DNA of 37,194 bases from Tubiluchus corallicola (lineage: Eukaryota > Priapulida > Priapulimorpha > Priapulimorphida > Tubiluchidae). Below are positions 22,055-30,900 of the stretch, piece after piece (within the stretch, counting starts at the first letter, position 1; each line of letters starts with the position of its first letter). The notes under the pieces were generated by a model, which made no database searches, was not told the origin of the DNA, and saw only the letters and a list, made by a program, of their open reading frames with translations. Where the stretch lies: contig JAQGDQ010000319.1 in NCBI GenBank assembly GCA_030141605.1, positions 188,001 to 225,194 on the forward strand. Reading direction: 5' to 3'. The position numbers and the translations under genes were made by a program.

Positions 22055-23318
22055 ACTCATGGGCGCCGGCAGGCGGATGCACTGACGCACGTGCGTCCAC
22101 ATAATTTCTCGAGAAAATTTTTTTATGGCTAAATAAAGTTTTTTACCAGTAAACCATGACACAGTAAAAGTAAAGTAAAGTAAAAAATTTATTTGTCTTT
22201 GAATGTTACAAAATAAACATAAACAAAAGCTAAAAACTAAAATAAAGACGGAAAAGAGACGGGGTGGCGAAAAGACCAAGGGTCACCAAGTCAACCACCC
22301 CTATCCAAACTGAAGAAAATTAAGTGACCTGTCAAGTAAGGTATGTACAAATGAAAATAATCAGCAACTTAACAAAAAAAATAAATAAATGAAACAACAA
22401 ATTCAAATGAGTTTAAATTTAGAAACAGTAAATAAATTTGGCAATGAGAAGAGGCAAAATTTAAATTAGCAAACAAAACGGAAAATTTAAACTCATCAAA
22501 AACAAAATTAATAATTAAATTTAATAAATAACTAATACACACCAACCCTTGTTTGTCTGCGCAATCCCCGAGCAGTCAGCTGATTTGCATTTTGAAGTTA
22601 CGTTTATGTACACCACTTGTCTAGACAGTTTTTAGCTAACTGTAACTGCAATTCTGCATTTAGGGGGTGACCCAAGGGACTTGCTCCCCTTTCACTGCAG
22701 TAGTGAAATTATGAGTCACGAGTTTGATCTGAATTTGCCTGAGGAAATAGCTTCTAGCAACCACAAAATGGTCCATAATGCAGTAAAATTGCATTTAGCA
22801 GTGAACAGTGGGAAAAATTAGCACGCATGCAAACTTATTAAATCTTGCATGAACAGTGGGTGGGCGGTAAACTTAAGTCTCAAATCAGTTTTATGTTTGA
22901 TTATCAACATTTTGCTGGATAAATAATCTTGACATTAAATAAGTTAAGCTTAAGCAATGAGTCATCCGCATTGCAGTGTATTACAAACTTGCTTTCAAGA
23001 GCAAACACATTTGATCCGCTTTGCTCAGCGATCCACTTTACCCGGGGCTCCCCTATAACTATTACAATAGACTACGATGAATATTACCTACGTAAATGTA
23101 GGTAAAATAAATTTATTTAAGCAGAATATGTCACATTTGAGAAAGTTTGTGTACCAGAATTTAGATCTCATTTGAGTGAGGCGTCCAAAATGTGCTTAAA
23201 TACAGGAAAATGCATTGGTGGCCGGACCCCGCGGGGAAGCTTACAGCGCTCCTCCAACCCCCCCCCCCCCCCTAGCTGCTTGTGCGTCCAATTTTTTAAA
23301 ATTTGGTGACGCCTATGA
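22055..23318. mobile_element. Candidate DNA transposon remnant with imperfect terminal inverted repeats
   Basis: The left edge reads TCATGGGCGCCGGC. The right edge, inverted, reads TCATAGGCGTCACC, with GTGCGTCCA and its inverted TGGACGCAC inside the two ends. A C-run at 23258-23271 and a GC-rich GGCCGGACCCCGCGGGG lie near the right end. No clear target duplication was found, and a LINE tail (22165-22304) is nested within. Superfamily unassigned. Confidence 0.35.
22165..22304 (-). mobile_element. LINE 3' end with AAAGT tail, minus strand
   Basis: Inverse-oriented relative of the 5149-5367 element. On the minus strand it starts near GGGGTGGTTGACTTGGTGAC, has a CGCCACCCCG box and AGACAAATAAA, and ends in ACTTT repeats. 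It appears nested in a DNA-transposon-like sequence. Confidence 0.55.
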
Positions 23319-23329
23319 TAGCATTTAAT

Positions 23330-23837
23330 CTACTTTTAACTTAACAGCAAATTCCCTTGTAATTCCACCTGATCATACCCTATTTTATCTTATCTAGTCA
23401 CTTGCCTAAAAATGAGGTATTTGAACCGATTTCAAAAACTTAAGCGGGAAGATTGTTACTCGATCAAATTGTGTTCATTATTTTAAGCCTTTTTAGTGTT
23501 CTTAGCTTTGTAATTCCTTTGCTGGTATTCTCATACTGAAATGAAAATTCTAGCAAATAATAACGTCACTCATAGTAATTACCACTCTGAACTATTATAA
23601 TGTTAGGTCAAAAATTTCACTTACATGATGTATTGCGTAATTTCACTTAAGATGTATCTCAGTTAGTCTTAAAATAAGTTTTAACTTTTAACTAATTCGT
23701 TAATGGATACATATATACAGCTTCTCGGAGTTTTTTCTGCAGAAACAATGGAAAAGAAACAATGGACTGTTGCATTGTTGTAAAAAAGGAATTAAATTTT
23801 GCCTTTTTGTCCAGAGCATAATAATAATAATAATAAT

Positions 23838-23885
<48 letters not shown>

Positions 23886-24085
23886 TACAGAAAAATAAGA
23901 AGAAAAATAGTACAAATTACCAAAAAATAAAAATAATTGAATAAAGTTACATACATAAATGAGAGCAAAAGAATGCAGTTTTTGGGGACAACAAAAAATC
24001 ATCCGTAATAATATGAAGCCTCCATATTTGTATTCTGTCTATAACTAGACAATTTTGGTAAATACGTTCTTGAAAATTTTATTGA
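23330..24085. other. Intergenic stretch before the Ig exon
   Basis: AT-rich. It holds a (TAA)n microsatellite at 23817-23886, which produces a poly-Ile minus-strand frame (23700-24002), and the second copy of the diverged dispersed repeat noted at 20670-20790. No exon recognised. Confidence 0.5.
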
Positions 24086-24105
24086 TATGGTAATTTATAC
24101 TATAG

Positions 24106-24474
24106 ATTCTCCAGAAACTGCCAAAACTCGTCATATAAGAGCGGCACTTATAGATGGTAATATGGTAATCAATCTAACTTTCTGCATACCTGATGACTAC
24201 GAAGACGTGGTATGGACCATTCCAGGGGACAAGCAAATTGTATTTACTCATTATAGTACGTATGATACGTATGGTGATCGTGTTAAAGGTAGCATTGAAC
24301 CGACGACTTCACTGGGAGCTTTAATAAAGTGTCACTTTACAGAACTGATCATTGAATCACCAACATCAGCAGACAGTGGAAACTATTCGTTGCAGGTGTC
24401 TACATTCAAATATTTTGAAAGTTATAGAAAATACATCAATGTTGGAAAACTCTTTACGACTACCAGTGAACCAG
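24106..24474 (+). CDS. Immunoglobulin-like domain exon (phase 1-1, partial gene)
   Basis: A 369-nt exon bordered by an AG acceptor (ACTATAG, 24105) and a strong donor (CCAG|GTACGT, 24475). Both borders are phase 1, the classical symmetric arrangement of Ig-domain exons. The product reads as a V/I-like Ig fold: strand-B Cys in NLTFCIP, the core Trp in DVVWTIP, and the strand-F signature ADSGNYSLQV matching DxGxYxL. The usual strand-F Cys position is Leu; another Cys sits earlier in IKCHF. It would belong to a cell-surface or secreted Ig-superfamily protein. No signal-peptide, transmembrane or further Ig exon was recognised in the window, so the gene is either widely split or a remnant. The upstream pyrimidine tract is weak. 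Confidence 0.55.
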
Positions 24475-24494
24475 GTACGTTTCGTATATTATCA

Positions 24495-24496
<2 letters not shown>

Positions 24497-24540
<44 letters not shown>
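24497..24540. repeat. (TTG)n microsatellite
   Basis: Fourteen or so GTT triplets beginning about 22 bp beyond the Ig-exon donor. Confidence 0.95.
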
Positions 24541-24541
<1 letters not shown>

Positions 24542-24544
24542 CTA

Positions 24545-25150
24545 TTACTATCACTAATTGTGTTACTGTTGCTACTACTATTGCTATAGCTAGTAAATTT
24601 ATTAAAAGTATAAGTACCTTTAATCCTTGTTATTGTTATGTTATATTATATTGTGATATTATTGTTATTGAGTTATTGTTACGCAAGATGGAGGTCTACA
24701 AATAAAATGTGTAAAAATTAAGAGGGTCAAGTTTTATTTCATTTTCTTGTACTGGCATTGTCTGACTATTTAATTTACAAAATTTATTCCTGATAGCATT
24801 GATGATGCCTCAGGAAAGTGCAAGTAGAACTGCATTTCCATGCAATCACAGAGTCTTGTCTGCTCTGTTATTAGCTTCAGCGCATCAGAACCAGGACGCG
24901 CTGAAATGCAGCCTCTACCCATATTGATAGTTTTGTTATTGACAAAGAGAACTTCAAAATATAGTTTTGGTATAAATATAAGAAAATCACAACACACTCA
25001 TTGCAGTTTCAAAAAATCAAATTCTATGGAAACAGTCCGATGTTACTGCGCATTAGAATCCATTTCTTCGCTGTCTTACGTCAAAACATAAAAAAGTGTT
25101 GTTCTTATATGTTTCACAAAATAGTTCACAACATTGATGTTTCGTTGTTA
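24545..25150. other. Stretch with no supported gene
   Basis: Open frames on both strands around 24770-25091 overlap one another and show no domain. An AATAAA at about 24701 (plus) could end a short transcript of the Ig gene, but this is speculative. Confidence 0.4.
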
Positions 25151-25154
25151 TTAT

Positions 25155-26957
25155 TACACCAAGTTCTGTGGCCGTATTAAGCAAGTTGATTAACCTGCTC
25201 TTATACTAACTATTGTTGAAGTTCTATGGCCGTATTAGGCAAGTTGATTAACCTGCTCTTATACTAACTATTGTTGAAGTTCTATGGCCGTATTAAGCAA
25301 GTTGATTAACCTGCTCTTATACTAACTATTGTTGAAGTTCTATGGCCGTATTAGGCAAGTTGGTTAACCTGCTCTTATACTAACTATTGCCGAAGTTCTA
25401 TGGCCGTATTAGGCAAGTTGATTAACCTGCTCTTATACTAACTATTGTTGAAGTTCTACGGCCGTATTAGGCAAGTTGATTAACCTGCTCTTATACTAAC
25501 TATTGTTGAAGTTCTATGGCCGTATTAAGCAAGTTGATTAACCTGCTCTTATACTAACTATTGCCGAAGTTCTATGGCCGTATTAAGCAAGTTGATTAAC
25601 CTGCTCTTATACTAACTATTGTTGAAGTTCTACGGCTGTATTAGGCAAGTTGATTAATCTGCTCTTATACTAACTATTGTTGAAGTTCTATGGCCGTATT
25701 AGGCAAGTTGATTAATCTGCTTTTATACTAACTATTGTTGACGTTCTATGGCCGTATTAGGCAATTTGATTAACTTGCTCTTATACTAAATATTGTTGAA
25801 GTTCTATGGCCGTATTAGACAAGTTGATTAACCTGCTCTTATACTAAATATTGTTGAAGTTCTATGGCCGTATTAGGCAAGTTGATTAACCTGCTTTTAT
25901 ACTAACTATTGTTGAAGTTCTATGGCCGTATTAGGCAAGTTGATTAACCTGCTCTTATACTAACTATTGTTGAAGTTCTATGGCCGTATTAGGCAAGTTG
26001 ATTAACCTGCTCTTAAACTAACTATTGTTGAAGTTCTATGGCCGTATTAGGCAAGTTGATTAACCTGCTCTTATACTAACTATTGTTGAAGTTCTATGGC
26101 CGTATTAAGCAAGTTGATTAACCTGCTCTTATACTAACTATTGTTGAAGTTCTATGGCCGTATTAGGCAAGTTGGTTAACCTGCTCTTATACTAACTATT
26201 GCCGAAGTTCTATGGCCGTATTAGCAAGTTGATTAACCTGCTCTTATACTAACTATTGTTGAAGTTCTATGGCCGTATTAAGCAAGTTGATTAACCTGCT
26301 CTTATACTAACTATTGTTGAAGTTCTATGGCCGTATTAAGCAAGTTGATTAACCTGCTCTTATACTAACTATTGTTGAAGTTCTATGGCCGCATTAGGCA
26401 AGTTGATTAACCTGCTCTTATACTAACTATTGTTGAAGTTCTATGGCCGTATTAAGCAAGTTGATTAACCTGCTCTTATACTAACTATTGTCGAAGTTCT
26501 ATGGCCGTATTAGACAAGTTGATTAACCTGCTCTTATACTAACTATTGTTGAAGTTCTATGGCCGTATTAAGCAAGTTGATTAACCTGCTCTTATACTAA
26601 CTATTGCCGAAGTTCTATGGCCGTATTAAGCAAGTTGATTAACCTGCTCTTATACTAACTATTGTTGAAGTTCTATGGCCGTATTAGGCAAGTTGATTAA
26701 CCTGCTCTTATACTAAATATTGTTGAAGTTCTATGGCTGTATTATGCAAGTTGATTAACCTGCTTTTATACTAACTATTGTTGAAGTTCTATGGCCGTAT
26801 TAGGCAAGTTGATTAACCTGCTCTTATACTAAATATTGTTGAAGTTCTATGGCCGTATTAGGCAAGTTGATTAACCTGCTCTTATACTAACTGTTGTTGA
26901 AGTTCTATGGCCGTATTAGGCAAGTTGATTAACCTGCTCTTATACTAACTATTGTTG
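25155..26957. repeat. 58-bp minisatellite, about 31 copies, downstream of the hydrolase gene
   Basis: Unit: GAAGTTCTATGGCCGTATTA, then (G/A)GCAAGTTGATTAACCTGCT, then CTTATACTAACTATTGTT. Main variant sites are GGCAAG/AGCAAG, TTGTTG/TTGCCG, CTCTTA/CTTTTA and ACTAAC/ACTAAA. A rare GTTGGTTAAC unit followed by TTGCCG occurs at about 25345 and again about 26163, each preceded by an AGCAAG unit. This indicates a block duplication of about 14 units. The array ends only about 90 bp beyond the hydrolase stop codon at 27048. Confidence 0.95.
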
Positions 26958-27047
26958 TATTGAAACAAATTTCAGTGGCATGTCCGTTGAATTGGTTCAT
27001 ATCTGGGCCACATTTACAGAATTTCATCAGGGTAGGTTTGCAAATGT

Positions 27048-27869
27048 TTACAACATGACACTGTGGAGTACTAGAAGACTAAGTTGTATCAATAGCCTGC
27101 AGACAGGTACTGATAATGTGGCTGTGTCAGGACATGTGGGGGTAGTAGAAACTGGTCGATCAGTAGGATCCGCCAGATTTTTGAAAAATACTGGATACTT
27201 GTCAGGACTTAACCAAGGAATTTCAACAGACGTAATTTCCTCTGGATTGTCTTCATCTTCTTTGAAGTACAGTACTGCATCGGTCCTCAGCGTGCTGTGA
27301 GTCAGGTGCCAAAATCGACCATAAAAGCTCAAAAAGAAGGCATCCTTCTCCGAATCGAGCGGGTCGAGATAGCCAGTGCCCAGACCCATTTCGAAGTGCA
27401 GCGAGTCCATTGTAGCATTGTACGAAATATGGACCGTTCCTCCGAAATGGTGTTTGTACTCGCCGACGTAATCTTCAAGAGACCTCAATGAGGTTCTTGC
27501 AGTTTTCGAGTTTTGAGGCATTTCTTTAAAATTGGATTCTTCGTCGAGTCCTTGCTTCCAAGCTTCCGGAAATGGAAATGAGCAGGCAGTGGTGTTATCC
27601 AGCCACGGATCAAGTTCCAGCAAGATATCTGCAGCAGAGAAGGCAGCAAGTTGCAGTGCAAGGATGTTTTGGGCATCGGTTGGACCGTTATTACTGATGA
27701 AGACACCAGCATTTACATCTGGAAGAACCAACATCTCTGCATTGTAACCAGTCAGTGCACCATCATGGTATAAACCACGAAAACCTGAATGAAAAATTTA
27801 GTACAGTGTTCCGTATTCATATTTCTCGTTTCAGTATCTATCTATTATATTAATATTCTTGGTATGTTT

Positions 27870-27928
<59 letters not shown>

Positions 27929-30900
27929 GATTCGAGGCTACAGCCCGGACGAGGGCACCATTTGCGGCCATCTATACATCAAACGAAAGGTCTCGATCTA
28001 GTGTCGTCTCATTGGGGGTTTATTTTTCGAGTGGGGCCCACCGAGAGGAACGGGGGGCAAAAAACCTCCAAAAATGGCCATTTTTCGGCCGTTTTTTGCA
28101 AAAGTTATACGGCTGAGATGTGGAGAACGGGAATGGGCCGAGGAGGGTGCTGGGTATGGATAGATAGCCCGTTCAGCGGTGGGTGTCATAGGGATATATA
28201 TTTAGAATTCGCGATAGGGCCACGGCGTCCCGCAACGGGCGTTTTCCCGGACCCAACTCGCGATTTTTTCGAAATTTTGACCAAACAGCCTGCGGAAAAA
28301 ATGTTCTAGCGGCGCCTGGTGGGACTCCTGTTATATATTAATGCCAGAACGAGTGCACGTATATTCATTTTTTAAAGCAAACTTGTTCGGAAAGAAGAAA
28401 ATGTCAGGATTGAATCAAGAACTTTTGCATTACAAGTGTTAGTGCTGTGATCACTAGACTATACAGTAGGGTTGAGCATTCTCTACCAGAAAGTGAATTC
28501 GAATCGAACCGAATTTGTGACTTTCAAATTCGAATCGAACCGAACTTCAGTGTTTCGAATTCGAACCGAATTCGAATTGAGATTGAAAGATTTTCGAACA
28601 AGTTTTCGAACCACCAGTAAAAATTAGTCTTACAAAGATCATGCCTATCACTAGATTTTGTTCTGCAATAAGACGAATAGTAATTTCTTTAAAATTGTGC
28701 ACAGAAATCACTTCTAAATTAAGCTAATTGCATGATGTTTCAATCGTTTTAATGATGAAGAACATATGTGATTGAAGTACTGAATTATTCGAATCTATAG
28801 TCTTGGATTCGAATCGAGTTCGAAATAAAAAAAACTCGTTCGAATCGAATTCGAACGTTCGATGCTCACGCTTACTATACAGACCTGTTATACTCATTAA
28901 GCAACTTACTTTAGTAATATTATAACAGTCGTTTTACAATGCATCTTACAGTATATAATATGATACGAACACTAGTGTCCTATAGACATTGTGAATATTT
29001 GCAGACCAATGGCTTCACGTTTGAGGAGAAGCCCAGGTGTTAGTGATGCCAGACAGCTGCTAATAAAAGACCGAGGGACGCACAAAGCGGGATAGATAGT
29101 TTGGGAAACGTTTCTATAAAATAATTATACTGGGATTTCATTTACCATATGGAATTTTAATATTACTGTTGTTATGTATTAGAGCGCGGGACTACTTTGT
29201 GATGTTTACGATAGACGTAATGGGCATATGATGATGATTATTGCTTTGCTGCTTTTCCATTGTCTTTTTTCATTAGCATTGTTTGTGGAATGTCTTGTTA
29301 AGTTCATTAAGGCCCGTTGCTAATGACGACGACGGATCATTAATGCTCTGTTATTCTCACGATTACGCCTGCATTTTGATTAATGTCCAGTGTATTCCGT
29401 TGTGTTCGTGTTAATAATTTCTTTTTCATTTGCAAATAAACGCTTTCCCCCGCACGTGTAAGCCTATTATCACGCAAAAATCATTAAAATAATTTTGAAT
29501 TGAACTGAAGGCTTGGTATTTACCTCTGTAGGTGGCGCTGTAAAATCCAAGTCCATACCCCACCGTAGTTATTGTCACCGGAATTTTTGGCTGTCCAACA
29601 AACCAATTATACTGCTGGTGTTCCCTGTGCAGCTGTTGAAACAGTTCAGCTGAAACCATTTCACTGCCATCTTCCGGGTTCGTTCCGTTTCCTAATTGGA
29701 ACATCAGCCATTGCGCCATTTCAGTTGGTTTAACACAAAGCCCGCCAGCTGGCTCTGCTGGATGAACAATCCTGAAAACGCAGCATTATGACCGATAGAA
29801 TAGAAATGTTAATCTCATTAGTGGCTAAACAAAAATGACAGTGTAATAACAGTAAACTTAATAAGTCCTGACTGAATGAAGCCAATAGCAAAGATTTACA
29901 AGAGATGTCGCCAGTAATTACATTAAAAAGTCGATTACCTTTGGCTTTGACTTTTGAAATTGGTTCACATTAAATTTTAAAACAAAACACGAAACAAATT
30001 TCACAAATCTGAATTTGAATTATTATTTGCCTTACTCAACCACAATTTTGTCTACTCTAGCAAAGCCTTCATCCAATACAAAAGCGTGTGGCTTGGCTAT
30101 TGTGTCCCATTCTTCTGGATGCAGATCTGGCGACATAAATACGGCTGATTTCATATGCAGTGGATCCAGTAAGTTCTCTTTTACAAGCTCTTCATAGGTT
30201 TTGCCAGAACCATCTATAATTTCTGCTGCTCGACCCGCAAGAGCGTAATAGTAATTGTTGTAAGAGAACTCTGTTCGAAGAGGTACGACTTCCTCTAAGA
30301 ACTGCAGACGACTGAAACAGATTCATTGCATATTAACTGAAGACAACTCACAAAATTTCTGATAAATTTCTTTTTTTAGGTTTCTGAGGGGTATTTAGAA
30401 GATTCTTCTCGAAAAGTGCTTGCCGTATATCAGGTCCCCGTGCAAGTACTTCGTATCACTGTTGCCTCTTAATGTGTTTAAAAAACGTTTCTGTATTTGG
30501 AGCAGTTGAATATAACTACAACTTGCTCAATATATAACATGTTTAAACAAGTCACGCAACAACGATAAACTTCGTTCAGCATCCCATTGTTAATCTGACA
30601 AACGCGAACTCTGCAAAAAAAATTGTGGTTAAGCTGACAACGACAACTGTTAACACAACCATACTACGTTATAATCATAATTCATGATAATAATAATTTA
30701 CTCGCTTCAAATCTATTAAATGCTGTAGGGGTTTATAGTCAAAAATAGATAAAAAGTGTGAGTAAGAATGCATCATAATGAACTTAAAAATTATACACTT
30801 TACTAAAAACAAAAGAGCATAGTTAAATAATACCTATAATATAAATCTACAGAAAAAATGTAGGATATAATGGAAATCCAGTTTAAATTAATTTAATTAT

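Larger units (their letters stand above)
27785..29523 (-). other. Intron 5 of the hydrolase gene
   Basis: 1739-bp phase-1 intron (donor GTAAAT, acceptor ATTCAG). It holds the TA/GA microsatellite, a GC-rich insert, a tRNA-like SINE and a hAT MITE, each listed separately. The stretch 28885-29520 shows nothing further. Confidence 0.8.

Noticed and set aside
23700-24002. Poly-isoleucine minus-strand open frame
   Set aside because: Translation of a (TAA)n microsatellite.
27532-27747. Plus-strand frames opposite the hydrolase last exon (also 26980-27300 and 27297-27491)
   Set aside because: Shadows of the well-supported minus-strand coding exon.
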